A stretch of DNA of 64,000 nucleotides, taken from assembly GCF_900111295.1 (NCBI RefSeq), contig NZ_FOGT01000001.1:1-64000 (forward strand). The letters run 5' to 3'. Below the pieces are notes generated by a model that saw nothing but the letters and a program-made list of their open reading frames with translations, had not been told where the DNA came from and searched no databases. Position 1 is the first letter of the stretch. Every line of letters begins with the position of its first letter. A program made the position numbers and the translations under genes. The DNA comes from Salipaludibacillus aurantiacus. Its GTDB lineage: Bacteria > Bacillota > Bacilli > Bacillales > Salisediminibacteriaceae. This document shows, one piece after another, positions 52,229 through 63,206 of the stretch.

Positions 52229-53452
52229 TTACATTTTGAACGGCTGCCGTTTTCCGTAGGTTAAACTGCGCCAGATCCATTCCGCAGGTCCAAAACGGTA
52301 TTTCTTTATCCATTTATTACTCACCCATATTTGGCCTGCAAATAACACCGCTGCCATCACAAGCCATATAAGAGGGCCGACTTCTCCATAAAGCCCCAGG
52401 CCGTAGTTATAAAAAAGCGAAGTCGCTATAATAGATTGAAGAAGATAGTTGCTTAAGGCTGTGCGTCCCACAGCACGCAAGGGATTGAATAATTTTATCC
52501 ATTTTTCTTTCCGCATAAGTAATATGATTGAAGTCATATAAAAGAAGCAAAGTGCAGGCCCTCCTATGGCCGACCCGATAAAATAAGTCATCATATGGAC
52601 AGAAACTTCAGCACCCTGCTCAAAATAACTGTAAACAAACATCACATTAAAGGGCAGGCCGACAGCCAGGCTCCACTTCCAAACTCTCTTAAAGAACGGT
52701 ATATGAGAAGGTATATCTTTATATTTTTCAGTTTTCGCAATATAAACTCCAAACAAAAACATTCCCAGAATGACAGGCATCATGAAGACATAATTACTGA
52801 ACATAAAAGAATAATCAGCCGCCCTCTGGCTGAATATATCAGCTGTATTCCCTGATCCGTATGCAGTAATGGACTGTTCAAGCATTTGCATGCCTATAGC
52901 CATACTTTCTGCATCAGAAGGGATTAAATCTCCTGCCATAAAGATGAGGATAGCCATTAAAGAAATGAATGAGACAGGAATAAGGATTAATAAGAACGCC
53001 CAAACAAGCACAGTTTTTGGCGTACTTTTATAAAACAACAGTAAAAAGAAACCTGTAAGAGCGTAAATAACCAGGATATCCCCATACCATATTCCAAAAG
53101 CGTGGATGATACCTATTACAAGCAGAATAACCAGACGCCTTATAAACAGGCCTTGAGGCTTTGCTGCCTTCTGTTCTGCCCTTTGAAGAAAAATTATAAA
53201 ACCGAGGCCGAATAAAAAAGAAAACATAGTAAAAAACTTGGATGACGCAAAAAAATGAATGATAAATTCAGCAAACACATTCCAGCTTTCAGTCCACCAA
53301 ACCACATTAGTCATTGTTAAGTAAACTTCGGGAGACGCAAAATAAGGCATATTGGCAAATAAAATACCAAGCAATGCAAAACCCCGGATGATATCAAGTT
53401 CATGTACCCGTTCTTTTGCCGGCAGTGGGGCTGAAAAAACGTTTTTTGACAT
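52229..53452 (-). CDS. DUF418 family membrane protein (YeiB-like)
   Basis: 407 residues with about ten membrane helices. N-terminal signature ERVHELDIIRGFALLGILFANM and the C-terminal DUF418 region with GRTALSNYLLQSIIATSLFYNYGLGLYG. The heparan-type acetyltransferase relatives suggest acyl transfer across the membrane; the substrate is unknown. AAGGAGAGG precedes ATG by 5 nt. Monocistronic. Confidence 0.9.
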   Translation of the reverse strand: MSKNVFSAPLPAKERVHELDIIRGFALLGILFANMPYFASPEVYLTMTNVVWWTESWNVFAEFIIHFFASSKFFTMFSFLFGLGFIIFLQRAEQKAAKPQGLFIRRLVILLVIGIIHAFGIWYGDILVIYALTGFFLLLFYKSTPKTVLVWAFLLILIPVSFISLMAILIFMAGDLIPSDAESMAIGMQMLEQSITAYGSGNTADIFSQRAADYSFMFSNYVFMMPVILGMFLFGVYIAKTEKYKDIPSHIPFFKRVWKWSLAVGLPFNVMFVYSYFEQGAEVSVHMMTYFIGSAIGGPALCFFYMTSIILLMRKEKWIKLFNPLRAVGRTALSNYLLQSIIATSLFYNYGLGLYGEVGPLIWLVMAAVLFAGQIWVSNKWIKKYRFGPAEWIWRSLTYGKRQPFKM

Positions 53453-53511
53453 ACTACCTCTCCTTATTTCTGTTTAGACGAGAAAGTTTTAACCACTCTC
53501 CTTAGAATCGT

Positions 53512-54246
53512 TTAATCGGCTGATGAAGAGCGGAAAAGCCCTTGCTGTTCGGATATTTTTGTATACAGATCTTGAAGCGTCCCTTCGTCGTCCACCCTGT
53601 AATCCGTTGTCCCACGATCAATTACACAACCTTTTACAAGGAATGTCTTCATGCCTGCTTTTTCGGCTGCCATGTCTTCCTGCTTATCATTACCTGCCAT
53701 GACACACTCTTCCGGCTGTACTCCCAACTTTTCGCTAATATGCCTGTAATACTGGGGATGCGGTTTAGTGAAATGGCTTTCTTCATATACAGTAACCAGT
53801 TCAAAAGGAATATTATTCAAACCGGCCCAGGACAAGCGGTGATAGATGGCTGACTTAGGAAAAACCGGGTTAGTTGCAACCGCTACCCGGTACCCTTGTT
53901 TAATTGCTTCTTCCACTACCTTTCTCCCTAATGGAGTAGGCTGGCACAAATACGAAAAAGTAGGAAAGACGGTTTCATAAAAGTCATCTAAAACCGGCCA
54001 GATTTTATCTTTATCCAGATCCGCCATTTTTAAAAAGTTCTCCTCAAACACCTGCTCGTTCGTTTTCTCCGGATCAATATTTGTCATCATGGATTTTGTA
54101 CCGCCCCATAACGCTTCTACAAATGTATCAGGATGTACAATATGTGATACTCTTCCTGCAAGCTCTTTTATGTATGTTTCCACAAACTTATCAGTATCCA
54201 TTGGGAGCAATGTCCCGTCCAGATCAAATAATATTACTTTCGCCAT
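53512..54246 (-). CDS. HAD family hydrolase
   Basis: 244 residues. Motif I DLDGT (D8, D10), motif II VAVATNP, motif III Lys in TKPHPQYY, motif IV GNDKQEDMAAEKAG. The cap is helical (about 15-100). The order is that of phosphatase-type HADs (YfnB/PhoN-like groups); the substrate is unknown. ATG lies inside the end of the acetyltransferase gene (23-nt overlap), with GGAGG 9 nt upstream, so they are coupled. Confidence 0.88.
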   Translation of the reverse strand: MAKVILFDLDGTLLPMDTDKFVETYIKELAGRVSHIVHPDTFVEALWGGTKSMMTNIDPEKTNEQVFEENFLKMADLDKDKIWPVLDDFYETVFPTFSYLCQPTPLGRKVVEEAIKQGYRVAVATNPVFPKSAIYHRLSWAGLNNIPFELVTVYEESHFTKPHPQYYRHISEKLGVQPEECVMAGNDKQEDMAAEKAGMKTFLVKGCVIDRGTTDYRVDDEGTLQDLYTKISEQQGLFRSSSAD

Positions 54247-54763
54247 CAGTCATTCCTCCGTTATTTAACAGTTTCCCCATATAGTATTCATCTACAGCCC
54301 GGCCTTTAATAAAAAAAGAATGCCGCTTTAAGCCTTCTACCTCAAAACCAAACTTCTTATATAACTTTAAAGCCGCCTCATTATGAACCATTGTAGTGAG
54401 TTCGAGTCTTCTTAACCCGTGATTAACAGCCCATTTTTCAATTGCTTCCAATAAAAGGGTGCCAGCCCCTTTTTTTCTGCTGTCTTTACGCACACCCAAT
54501 ACCAGGTATGCGGAGTGTTTATTTTTATCTGCTTTTCCCCCAACTGCCATGAGGTACCCTGTCAGTCTACGGTTTTCTTCGGTTATTAAAATCGATGAAT
54601 TCTCTGATTCCCTGAAATTTATTATCATTTTTTCTGACTGATTGGCAGTCATTTTTCTCTCCCCGGCACCGAATAGCATAAAGTCTGATTCACCGTCTAT
54701 CAATTTAATGAGGGTGCTTAGCTCACCTTTATCACTCAGCTGTACTTCTCTGACTCTCATCAT
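54224..54763 (-). CDS. GNAT family N-acetyltransferase
   Basis: 179 residues. Acetyl-CoA site LGVRKDSRKKGAGTLLLEAI (RxxGxG-type) near residue 90-110, then LTTMVHNEAALKLYKKFGFEVEG, the Rim/SpeG-like signature. Start uncertain among 54781, 54763 and 54760; GGAAG before 54763 decides weakly. Forms an operon with the overlapping HAD gene. Substrate unknown. Confidence 0.85.
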   Translation of the reverse strand: MMRVREVQLSDKGELSTLIKLIDGESDFMLFGAGERKMTANQSEKMIINFRESENSSILITEENRRLTGYLMAVGGKADKNKHSAYLVLGVRKDSRKKGAGTLLLEAIEKWAVNHGLRRLELTTMVHNEAALKLYKKFGFEVEGLKRHSFFIKGRAVDEYYMGKLLNNGGMTDGESNII

Positions 54764-54989
54764 CTCTCTCTTCCTTTCCATACTCCCTTTAAACTTTCCT
54801 GCTATTGGCAGGTTCGATGAAATGAAGGTACATACACAACTAAAATTTTAACATAAAAAGGTAATTTATTTTATGATAAATACTCACCGCATCTGTTGAG
54901 TCATACAGACAGCCTGCTAATACATACATTTAACTGATATACCAAATTCAATGACTAATTAGAAGTTAAAAATAAAAGGGGAGATTAAA

Positions 54990-55793
54990 TTGGCTATCCA
55001 GCGTGGAACCCACATCATCCATACAGTTAAACCGGGAGATACAGTTTACAGCCTGGCTGTAAGATATGAGAGTGATATAGATGCTATCGCTCGCGTAAAC
55101 GGTATTTATCCCCCGTTTACAGACCCGTTTGTTATTTTTCCCGGGCAAGTGCTTGTCATACCAAGACTGACTGTTGATCCTACCGAGACATTTTATGTGA
55201 TCCAGCCGGGAGACAACTTAACAAGAGTAGCAGACAGGTTTTCCTCTCCTGTGCCAGTCTTGGCTGGAACGAACCCGACGATCCAAAATCCGGATTTCGT
55301 TTTCCCGAACCAGCAGATTCGGGTGCCCGTTTTTATTTATGATGTAGAGGCCGGCGACTCTTTATTTTCAATCTCCCAAAAAACAGGAGTGCCAACAGGA
55401 CAAATTCTGAATGCTAATATGTTTCGGCCTGCCATTTCTCCAGACTTAATTTTTGAGGGGATTAAGTTAATCATTCCCATACTTGTTTCACAAAATATAT
55501 TTGTTACAGAGCCTCTGCCCGGAAGTACGATCCAAAACAACAGTCGGATAGAAGGGTATGCAAGAGCTTTTGAAGCAAATGTACTGTACAGGGTGGTTGA
55601 TACGAATAACATGGAAGTAGCCTCTGAATCATTTACAACAGCTGACTTTGCAGGTCCTAATTTCGGCAAATTCCGTGACACCATCACTTTTAATAATCCG
55701 CCATCTGCCCAGGAAGGAGAATTACAAGTATATACGAGAAGTGCCGAAGATGGATCAATTCAGGACCTGGTCCAGATTAAGGTTAATTTTTAA
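54990..55793 (+). CDS. Triple-LysM protein with Gmad2 domain
   Basis: 267 residues. LysM repeats at about 10-58, 66-113 and 115-162 (HTVKPGDTVYSLA, YVIQPGDNLTRVA, YDVEAGDSLFSIS) bind peptidoglycan. The C-terminal 95 residues, starting VTEPLPGSTIQNNSRIEGYARAFEA, form a Gmad2 domain, known from spore germination proteins. No signal peptide, so the protein may be made in the mother cell and placed on the spore (inference). TTG start with AAAAGGGGAG upstream. Own terminator. Confidence 0.85.
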   Translation: MAIQRGTHIIHTVKPGDTVYSLAVRYESDIDAIARVNGIYPPFTDPFVIFPGQVLVIPRLTVDPTETFYVIQPGDNLTRVADRFSSPVPVLAGTNPTIQNPDFVFPNQQIRVPVFIYDVEAGDSLFSISQKTGVPTGQILNANMFRPAISPDLIFEGIKLIIPILVSQNIFVTEPLPGSTIQNNSRIEGYARAFEANVLYRVVDTNNMEVASESFTTADFAGPNFGKFRDTITFNNPPSAQEGELQVYTRSAEDGSIQDLVQIKVNF

Positions 55794-55835
55794 ATTGGCT
55801 CCCCTTGAATAATTTCCATAGAGAAATCTATTAAG

Positions 55836-55862
55836 AAGCTTGGAAGTTCTCCAAGCTTTTTC
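55836..55862 (+). terminator. Terminator of the LysM-Gmad2 gene
   Basis: Perfect 9-bp stem AAGCTTGGA / TCCAAGCTT with a 5-nt loop and a short T-tract, 43 nt after the stop; also between convergent genes. Confidence 0.8.
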
Positions 55863-55931
55863 CCATCTATTAATATATTCAATATTTGTACAGGTTTATC
55901 ATTTTTCCGAAGGTGACGTAAGTAAAATCTG

Positions 55932-57416
55932 CTAGACAAGTCTTTTCCCTGTGATTGACCTGGCAACATGAACACCCGAACTGGCGGCTCCGATAGAACC
56001 TGCTCCTGGAAAGATATTATCCCCGCAAAGCCATAAGCCATCGATTCCTGGCCGGTGACGAACAGAACGCCATAGTGCATTTTGCTTAGTCTGCGGGAAG
56101 CCCCCTACGCCACCGCTTTTTCTTTTAACAAATCTTTCCCAGGCTCTCGGTCCTCCGCTCAATACATACACGAGAGCATGTTCAGATCCAGGAGCGAGTT
56201 CTTCCAGCTTTTTCAGCACATTGTTTTTTATTTGCGTTGATTTATAATCATACGCTTCTTTTGTCTGCCATTCTTTTAAGGGAACATGTGCAGAGACTGT
56301 AATCGTCCTGTAGCCTGCAGGCGCTCTAAGAAGGTCGCCCTTTTTTGAAATAGACATAAAAAAGTGATTTCCTTCACTTGGAGGACCATCAGGGTCAAGC
56401 ATAAATTGATGAAATAAGTTTATATCGTCCGGTAAGCAGTATTCTTTCACTGCCATATATACTGTATAAGTCCCCCATTGTTTTAAAGGGTCTTCTTTTG
56501 CTTTTATTTTGGGATGGATTTTACTCATTACTTCTTTCTCTAAAAGATCTCGCAAGTTTGAAAGGGGAACATTCAACACGACATGTTCAGTCTCATAAAT
56601 ATGCCCCCGATGATCTTCCACCCTCCACTTATCTTTCTTGTTTACGGAAACAACGTTTCTCGGCTTTTTAACGGTGCCTCCATTTTCACGTATTGACTTT
56701 ATAAGTTCCTCAGCTAAACGAAATAAACCGCCTTCTACATAAAAAGCACCTTGGTGATAAATATCCAGCGCTGCACACCCCATTAATAATTCACATTCTT
56801 TATATGTCGTTTGCATACTATCCATTAAAACGCCATTGATAAAATGAATAAACGTCATGCAATTCTGAAGCCTGTGCTTTTTAATGAGTGAAGTGAGTGA
56901 CTGGTTCACATAAGGTATAAGGGTTATGGAATCTAAAGAAAATCCCCTTAAAAGCGCACGGTATTCATGAAAGGATCCTGGCGGAAGAACAGGATAATGC
57001 TGCATATGATTTCTTAAAACATTACCAATCCTCCAAACTTCATTAAAAAAATTCATAATTCTAAGTGAATCCTCAGGCTCTTCTTTTTCCCACATCGTTA
57101 AAAAACGGGCTCGTTCCGTGTAATAGGGAAGAATACGGGATCCGATGCGCACGTCCATAACAGTTGAAAGTGGAACAGCATTGATTGTGATTCCTAAATA
57201 TTCGTTCAATTTTGTATGAAGACCGTACGGTTCGAAACCCATGCCTAATGTGGCACCAACCGGGAAAGTGAAGTCTTTTCTTTGAAATTTGCCTGCACAG
57301 CCGCCCCACTCCGCTGCTGCTTCCAATAATGTCACTTGATACCCATTCTTTTGCAGTAACGCTCCTGCGGTCAAACCGGCAATCCCTGAACCGGTTATGA
57401 GGACTCTGTTCCCCAT
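55932..57416 (-). CDS. Phytoene-desaturase-like FAD oxidoreductase
   Basis: 494 residues of the CrtI/CrtN-CrtO type. N-terminal dinucleotide motif TGSGIAGLTAGALLQKNG (about 7-24) with E at the strand end, then GGCAGKF. The C-terminal FAD motif is GLWLCGDNIFPGAGSIGAASSG. Relatives desaturate carotenoids or saturate retinoids. No other carotenoid gene is near, so the substrate is open. AGGGAGGTG lies 5 nt before ATG 57416; the frame to 57470 adds no conserved residues. Confidence 0.87.
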   Translation of the reverse strand: MGNRVLITGSGIAGLTAGALLQKNGYQVTLLEAAAEWGGCAGKFQRKDFTFPVGATLGMGFEPYGLHTKLNEYLGITINAVPLSTVMDVRIGSRILPYYTERARFLTMWEKEEPEDSLRIMNFFNEVWRIGNVLRNHMQHYPVLPPGSFHEYRALLRGFSLDSITLIPYVNQSLTSLIKKHRLQNCMTFIHFINGVLMDSMQTTYKECELLMGCAALDIYHQGAFYVEGGLFRLAEELIKSIRENGGTVKKPRNVVSVNKKDKWRVEDHRGHIYETEHVVLNVPLSNLRDLLEKEVMSKIHPKIKAKEDPLKQWGTYTVYMAVKEYCLPDDINLFHQFMLDPDGPPSEGNHFFMSISKKGDLLRAPAGYRTITVSAHVPLKEWQTKEAYDYKSTQIKNNVLKKLEELAPGSEHALVYVLSGGPRAWERFVKRKSGGVGGFPQTKQNALWRSVRHRPGIDGLWLCGDNIFPGAGSIGAASSGVHVARSITGKRLV

Positions 57417-57477
57417 GTCTGCACCTCCCTCTGATAATTTCATTATGTGGAAAAGAAAGAAATATTGCAAAAGATAT

Positions 57478-57516
57478 CAAAAAAACACCTTCTCCGACAG
57501 AAAGCAGAGAAGGTGC
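57478..57516 (-). terminator. odhAB terminator
   Basis: CACCTTCTC pairs with GAGAAGGTG with a 12-nt loop, followed by seven T on the minus strand; 17 nt after the odhB stop. Confidence 0.92.
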
Positions 57517-57532
57517 TTTTTAAAAGTCCATA

Positions 57533-58807
57533 TTATCCTTCCAGAAGGAGGGCTTCCGGATCTTCAATAAGTTCTTTCACTTTTACGAGAAATCCGACAG
57601 CATCTTTACCATCAATAATTCTATGATCATAAGATAATGCGATATACATCATCGGACGGTTCTCAAACCGTTCGTTATCGATAGCTACCGGACGCATTTG
57701 TATCTTATGCATTCCCAGTATACCTACCTGAGGAGTGTTTAATATAGGCGTAGACCATAAAGAACCGAATACTCCTCCGTTTGTAATTGTAAAAGAACCT
57801 CCCTGTAAATCGCCGAGTCCGAGTTTCTTGTTATGTGCTTTTTCCGCGAGTGCCCCAATTTCCTTTTCAATTCCGGCAAAATCCATACGGTCTGCATCGC
57901 GGACCACCGGAACCACCAACCCGTCATCTGTAGAGACGGCTACACCAATATCAAAGAATTTCTTTAATACGATATCGTCACCATCAATTTCTGCGTTCAC
58001 GTACGGATATTTTTTAAGGGCGCCAATGACAGCTTTAGTAAAGAAAGACATAAACCCGAGCTTCACACCATTGTCATCGAGAAATTTATCTTTCCTTCGT
58101 TTACGAAGTTCCATTAAATTTGTCATATCCACTTCGTTAAAAGTAGTCAGCATAGCTGCGGTCTGCTGGGCCTCAACGAGACGGTTAGCGATCGTTTTAC
58201 GCCGGCGGGACATCTTAATCCGTTCAACAGGTTTAGATGGGTCTCCTTTTTCTTCTTTTGCTCCTTTTTCAGGTGCCGGCTCAGGTTTGGAGGATTTTTG
58301 TTTTGCTTCAAATTCATCAATATCTTCTTTTCTTACCCGTCCAAGCGGGTCACGTGGATTAATGTCATCGAGGTTGATCCCCTTTTCCCGGGCATACTTA
58401 CGGGTAGCAGGAGATGCAAGCGGCCGGTGATCGCTTTCTGAACCACCAGACTCTCCCGTCTTCTCTTGTCCTGTTTCATCTTTTTTGTCCGCCTGGGCTT
58501 CATTCTCAGGTTGGCTTTCCTTTATTTCCTTCTGTTCCTGCTTAGTATCGCTTGTGCTTTCCGAAGCTTCTCCACTAGTATTAATTTTGGCGATGACATC
58601 GCCTACTTTCACAGTATCTCCAGGCTCAAATAAAGTTTCTTCTAAAGTCCCCGCTTCATCTGCGGCAATTTCAACGTTTACTTTATCTGTTTCAAGTTCT
58701 ACTATGTCTTCCCCTTTTTCTACATAGTCGCCCGGCTGCTTAAGCCATTCGGCAACTGTGCCTTCTGTAACCGATTCTGCTAATTCAGGTACTTTAATTT
58801 CAAGCAT
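57533..58807 (-). CDS. odhB: Dihydrolipoyllysine succinyltransferase, E2 of 2-oxoglutarate dehydrogenase
   Basis: 424 residues. Lipoyl domain at 1-76 with the modified K42 ([10 protein letters not shown]), an acidic linker, the E1/E3-binding domain (about 128-165, [13 protein letters not shown]), a second linker and the acyltransferase core with H395 and D399 in YDHRIIDG. Transfers succinyl groups to CoA in the TCA cycle. ATG overlaps the odhA TAA (TAATG), so the two subunits are coupled. Terminator follows. Confidence 0.97.
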   Translation of the reverse strand: MLEIKVPELAESVTEGTVAEWLKQPGDYVEKGEDIVELETDKVNVEIAADEAGTLEETLFEPGDTVKVGDVIAKINTSGEASESTSDTKQEQKEIKESQPENEAQADKKDETGQEKTGESGGSESDHRPLASPATRKYAREKGINLDDINPRDPLGRVRKEDIDEFEAKQKSSKPEPAPEKGAKEEKGDPSKPVERIKMSRRRKTIANRLVEAQQTAAMLTTFNEVDMTNLMELRKRRKDKFLDDNGVKLGFMSFFTKAVIGALKKYPYVNAEIDGDDIVLKKFFDIGVAVSTDDGLVVPVVRDADRMDFAGIEKEIGALAEKAHNKKLGLGDLQGGSFTITNGGVFGSLWSTPILNTPQVGILGMHKIQMRPVAIDNERFENRPMMYIALSYDHRIIDGKDAVGFLVKVKELIEDPEALLLEG

Positions 58808-61656
58808 TATTCAGGACTCCCTTCGAGGTTTCGTGTGACAGCTTCAGTAATAATTCTTTTCTGCTCTTTTTTGTGTACTTTAGGATCTCCTTCAGCAGGA
58901 CTGGAGCGCCGTTTCCGGCCGATAAAGTACACGTCGCATTCCTGCCCTGTATCTTGCAAGTAAGGCAGAATATAATGCCAAGCCCCCATATTTTGCGGTT
59001 CTTCCTGGAGCCAAACGAGCTCTTTTACATTCGGATACTTTTCCAGTTGCTCTTTAATATCTTTAGACGGGAACGGATAAAGTTCTTCAATTTTGACTGC
59101 CTGGAGCCAGTCAAGTTTATCTTTTTCTTCTCTGATTTTTTCATCGAGCTCCACCGCTACTTTACCGGAACAGAACACCAGCCGTTCCACTTTCTGCGGA
59201 TTTTTGCCAAGATCTTTATTTACGATTACAGGTTCAAACTTCCCTTCACTGAAATCCTCAGGAGATGAAGAGACATTCTCATTTCTGAGAAGGCTTTTAG
59301 GCGACATCAACACTAAAGGTCTGATCTCATTTTCTTTTAACAGTTTTGCCTGCCGGCGAAGCAAATGGAAGTACTGGCTGGCTTTAGTTAAATTGGCCAC
59401 GTGCCAGTTATTTTCAGCAGCAAGGGTTAAAAACCGTTCCATCCTACCGCTGGAATGCTCAGGCCCCTGTCCTTCATACCCATGAGGAAGAAGGAGGACA
59501 ATGCCCGATTTCTGGCCCCATTTCGCCCGGCCGCTTGAAATAAACTGGTCAAATATAACCTGAGCACCATTTGAAAAGTCTCCGTATTGGGCTTCCCAGA
59601 TGGTTAATGTTTCCGGTGATTCTACATTGTAGCCGTACTCGAACCCTACACATGCAGCTTCAGATAAAGGACTGTTGTGTACTGCAAAAGAGGCTTTAGC
59701 TGACGGCAGAGTGTGAAGAGGTGAATAGATATTATCGGTCTCATAATCATGTAAAATCAGATGACGGTGAGAGAAAGTCCCCCGCTCTGAATCCTGGCCA
59801 GTAAGCCTGATCGGAACCCCATCTGAAATAATCGAGCCAAATGCCAGCGTTTCTGCCAGTCCCCAGTCGATTTTCCCGTCGTCTTTCAAAGAATCTACAC
59901 GCCGCTTAAGAATCTTCTCAAGCTTCGGAAAAACATTAAATTTTTCCGGAAAAACAAGCAGGTCATCGTTAATCTGGCGCAGCGTTTTAAGCGGCACCTT
60001 AGTATCTATTCCTGCAAGAGTGCTTCTGACATAAGCTGGCGGCTTCATCGTTTCGTCTATATGTTCTCGTTTATTTTGCTTAATTTTATCAAACTGGTTT
60101 TCCAGCTTAGAGATAAATTCAGATCTTAATTCTTGAAATTTATTTTCTTCAATCAGTTTTTCATCAACAAGTTTTTTTCCGTATATTTCAAATACTGTCG
60201 GATGGTCTTTGATTCTTTTATACAAAGATGGCTGGGTGGCCAGAGGTTCGTCCATCTCATTGTGGCCGTACCGGCGGTAACCGATTAAATCTATGACAAT
60301 ATCTTTAGTGAATTCCTTACGGTAAAGATACGCTAAATGGATAGCTGCAAGGCAGGCTTCAGGATCATCTGCATTCACATGAATCACAGGAATTTCATAC
60401 CCTTTCGCCAAATCACTGGCATATTCAGTTGACCGTGAATCGTCGCTCACAGTCGTAAATCCAATCATATTGTTAGCAATCACATGGATTGTCCCGCCTG
60501 TTGAGTAACCATTTAACTGACTGAGGTTTAACGTTTCAGCTACAATCCCCTGACCAGGAAAAGCAGCGTCACCATGGATCAGAATCGGAAGAGCTTTATT
60601 CTTTTTCTGCTTAGGAAACCCGGGTGATTTCCGGTCCTCCTGTGCTGCTCTTGCGAAGCCTTCAACCACCGGATTGACAAATTCCAGATGACTTGGGTTG
60701 TTTGCAAGAGTAATCGTTGCGTTTGACTTGCTTTCTTTAATTTCCCGGTCAGCGCCTAAATGGTATTTTACATCACCGGTCCATCCGTAGTTAATTCCTA
60801 CAGACCCTTCAGAGGGCACTAAATCTTTATTAGGGGCATCGTGGAATTCTGAAAAGATCATTTCATACGGTTTGCCGAGTACGTGGGCAAGGACATTTAA
60901 TCTGCCTCGGTGCGCCATACCAACCATCAGTTTTTCAGTGCCGTCTTCCACTGACTCGCGTACCACCTCATCAAGCATAGGAACCATGGTATCAAGCCCT
61001 TCAATGGAAAAACGCTTCTGTCCTTTGAATGTTTTATGGATAAAGTGTTCAAAACCTTCTACTTTATTTAATCTTTCCAGCATCTGCACTTTTTTTGTGT
61101 CGGTTAATTCAGGAAGGTAGTCTCTCGATTCAACCTTTTGGAATAACCAGCGCCGTTCTTCAATGTCCTGAACCTGGTCAAATTCAAAAGCAAGCCGTTT
61201 AGTATAGGTTTCTTTTAAATGCTCAACAGCTTCTAGACCATTATTTAACGAGGAATAATGGTGCGGGGACAGAAGTTCAGGAGGTACTTGCCGAATTTCT
61301 TCGTCAGTAAGACCGAAATCTTCGTAATTAAATATGTTGCTTTTCTCCTTCAAATTAACAGGAATAATGTCAGCCATTAAATGGCCATTGCGCCTTATGG
61401 ATTCTGAGAGCTTCATTGCCCGGATAGCAGTAAAATAAGTATGAGTGCTTGTTTCTTTTAAGTCCTTGCTCTGGACCGGGGCTGCGGGCTCGGTTTCTTC
61501 TTTATAACCCCCCCATTTTCTGAAAAAACTTTGTAATTCTTCTTCTACTAATGCCGGGTCATCCTGGAAATCTTCATATTTTTCCAGCATATAGCCCAGG
61601 TTTGGCCCGTAAAACTGGGACCACCCTTCGCTCAATCTAATAGATTGATTTGCCAT
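58807..61656 (-). CDS. odhA: 2-oxoglutarate dehydrogenase E1
   Basis: 949-residue thiamine-diphosphate-dependent decarboxylase of the TCA cycle. Motifs [25 protein letters not shown] and [12 protein letters not shown] lie in the ThDP domain, and [20 protein letters not shown] in the pyrimidine-binding half. ATG 61656 with GGAGGTTACC upstream; the ATG at 61671 overlaps that site. First gene of odhAB; a cre-like site lies 60-80 nt upstream, consistent with glucose repression. Confidence 0.97.
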   Translation of the reverse strand: MANQSIRLSEGWSQFYGPNLGYMLEKYEDFQDDPALVEEELQSFFRKWGGYKEETEPAAPVQSKDLKETSTHTYFTAIRAMKLSESIRRNGHLMADIIPVNLKEKSNIFNYEDFGLTDEEIRQVPPELLSPHHYSSLNNGLEAVEHLKETYTKRLAFEFDQVQDIEERRWLFQKVESRDYLPELTDTKKVQMLERLNKVEGFEHFIHKTFKGQKRFSIEGLDTMVPMLDEVVRESVEDGTEKLMVGMAHRGRLNVLAHVLGKPYEMIFSEFHDAPNKDLVPSEGSVGINYGWTGDVKYHLGADREIKESKSNATITLANNPSHLEFVNPVVEGFARAAQEDRKSPGFPKQKKNKALPILIHGDAAFPGQGIVAETLNLSQLNGYSTGGTIHVIANNMIGFTTVSDDSRSTEYASDLAKGYEIPVIHVNADDPEACLAAIHLAYLYRKEFTKDIVIDLIGYRRYGHNEMDEPLATQPSLYKRIKDHPTVFEIYGKKLVDEKLIEENKFQELRSEFISKLENQFDKIKQNKREHIDETMKPPAYVRSTLAGIDTKVPLKTLRQINDDLLVFPEKFNVFPKLEKILKRRVDSLKDDGKIDWGLAETLAFGSIISDGVPIRLTGQDSERGTFSHRHLILHDYETDNIYSPLHTLPSAKASFAVHNSPLSEAACVGFEYGYNVESPETLTIWEAQYGDFSNGAQVIFDQFISSGRAKWGQKSGIVLLLPHGYEGQGPEHSSGRMERFLTLAAENNWHVANLTKASQYFHLLRRQAKLLKENEIRPLVLMSPKSLLRNENVSSSPEDFSEGKFEPVIVNKDLGKNPQKVERLVFCSGKVAVELDEKIREEKDKLDWLQAVKIEELYPFPSKDIKEQLEKYPNVKELVWLQEEPQNMGAWHYILPYLQDTGQECDVYFIGRKRRSSPAEGDPKVHKKEQKRIITEAVTRNLEGSPE

Positions 61657-61716
61657 GTCGGTAACCTCCATTGATAATAAATATGTACATCAACCTATTT
61701 AACAATACACAAATAG

Positions 61717-61733
61717 GATAAAAGCGTTTACAA
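61717..61733 (-). promoter_or_regulatory. cre-like CcpA site at the odhA promoter
   Basis: Minus strand TTGTAAACGCTTTTATC matches the cre consensus WTGNAARCGNWWWCAWW with two mismatches and the intact TGTAAACG core. TTGTAA at its left end could be the -35 box. Confidence 0.55.
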
Positions 61734-61884
61734 AGCTATTCTATCACTTTACCACTTTAACCTCAAAGGGTTAGTTTCTGAAAATAGCGATTTTTGACGT
61801 AATTTATCTACATTATCTCTTTCCCGCTTAAAATAAAATAAACCGCCTAACTGCATTTTTGTTAATTATACCTAATGCTTTCAA

Positions 61885-61924
61885 TAAAAAAACTCAACTA
61901 AACCTGAATAGACCCAGTTGAGTT
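61885..61924 (-). terminator. patA terminator
   Basis: AACTCAACT pairs with AGTTGAGTT around a 16-nt loop, followed by a minus-strand T-tract, 9 nt after the stop. Confidence 0.88.
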
Positions 61925-61932
61925 TGCTTACT

Positions 61933-63090
61933 TTATATAATTTTTTTCCAGAATTTATCTAATCTCCGGAGTGCTTCTTCCAATTCATCCATAGAATAAG
62001 CGTACGATAAACGTATATATCCTTCGCCAAAAGAAGAAAAGGCGTCACCCGGCACCACTGCAAGCTCTTCTTCTTCCAGCAGTTTTACAGCAAAATCAAA
62101 AGAACTCATTCCCGCTTTTTTGATAGACGGAAATACATAAAAAGCTCCTGACGGGGCTACAGCCGGTATGCCTATTTCCTCCAGTTTTTTTGTCATAAAA
62201 TTTCTTCTCGTTTCATACTGGCTTTTCATCTCTAACGGATCATTCTGCCCGTTTTTAACAGCTTCCAACGCTGCATACTGAGAAACGGAACTTGCACAGC
62301 TCACGTTATACTGGTGAACTTTCAAAATATGCCTGCTGATCTCCTCCGGTGCAAAAACAAACCCTATTCTCCACCCTGTCATAGAATGGGATTTGCTGAG
62401 TCCGTTTATGACAATTGTTTTCTCGCGCATGCCTTGGAGGCCGGCAATAGATTGATGTACTGAGGAATAATTAAGCTCTGAATATATTTCATCCGCCATA
62501 ACAAACAGATCTTCGTTTTTTAAGTAGTCTGCAAGATCTTTTAACTGCTCTTCATTAAGAACAGCACCTGTCGGATTGGAAGGATAGGGAAGGATCACTG
62601 CTTTCGTTTTTGGCGTCCTGTGTTCTTTTAATTGGCCGGGTGTAAGTATAAATTCTGTCTCTGTTGTGTCAATAAGTACTGGATTTGCCCCGCTAAGGCG
62701 GATGATTGGTTCATACGCCGGGTAAACAGGTGCGGGAATAAGAACTTCATCACCGGGTTCCAGAATAGTACGCATCGTAATATCAATTCCTTGGGATGCA
62801 CCGGTGGTGACGATCACTTCTGTATCAGGTTTATATGTTAATCCATATTTACGTTTAACAAAATCACAGGCGTAATGTCTTAACTCCGGTAAGCCAGCAT
62901 TAGGTGTGTACCGCGTTTTGTTACTGTCAATAGCCTCTTTTGCAGCCTCTTTTACGTGTTCAGGCGTATGAAAATCAGGCTGGCCCAATGTCAGCTGAAC
63001 CGCTTCCGGATACTCCTGAACACGATTGAAAAACTGCCGGATTCCTGATATTTCAATGGCTTTTGCATGTCTGTTAATTCTTGATTCCAT
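61933..63090 (-). CDS. patA: Aminotransferase A
   Basis: 385-residue fold-type I PLP aminotransferase. The PLP lysine is K233 in NGLSKSHSMTGWR; other motifs are SNPTG (171-175) and DEIYSEL. VHQYNVSCASSVSQ and the whole layout follow B. subtilis PatA closely. PatA is linked to lysine/acetyl-diaminopimelate transamination or general amino acid turnover. Start ATG 63090 with GGAGG 9 nt upstream; the frame to 63153 lies before the ribosome binding site. Confidence 0.93.
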   Translation of the reverse strand: MESRINRHAKAIEISGIRQFFNRVQEYPEAVQLTLGQPDFHTPEHVKEAAKEAIDSNKTRYTPNAGLPELRHYACDFVKRKYGLTYKPDTEVIVTTGASQGIDITMRTILEPGDEVLIPAPVYPAYEPIIRLSGANPVLIDTTETEFILTPGQLKEHRTPKTKAVILPYPSNPTGAVLNEEQLKDLADYLKNEDLFVMADEIYSELNYSSVHQSIAGLQGMREKTIVINGLSKSHSMTGWRIGFVFAPEEISRHILKVHQYNVSCASSVSQYAALEAVKNGQNDPLEMKSQYETRRNFMTKKLEEIGIPAVAPSGAFYVFPSIKKAGMSSFDFAVKLLEEEELAVVPGDAFSSFGEGYIRLSYAYSMDELEEALRRLDKFWKKII

Positions 63091-63206
63091 ATAAACTGCC
63101 TCCATAATACTGCGTTTTAAATAAGGTGAGAAAGAATAGTAATCTTCCAGCAAATTTCATTCGGCCTCCTGGATGAATGAAAATAGAGGAAGTTTCCACT
63201 CTGAAG

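Noticed and set aside
55790-56080. 96-codon frame overlapping the end of the desaturase-like gene
   Set aside because: Out of frame with the oxidoreductase, no start signal, and it passes through the LysM gene terminator hairpin.
57073-57480. 135-codon frame inside the desaturase-like gene
   Set aside because: Shifted frame of a clear FAD oxidoreductase; Arg/Ser-rich and unlike any protein.
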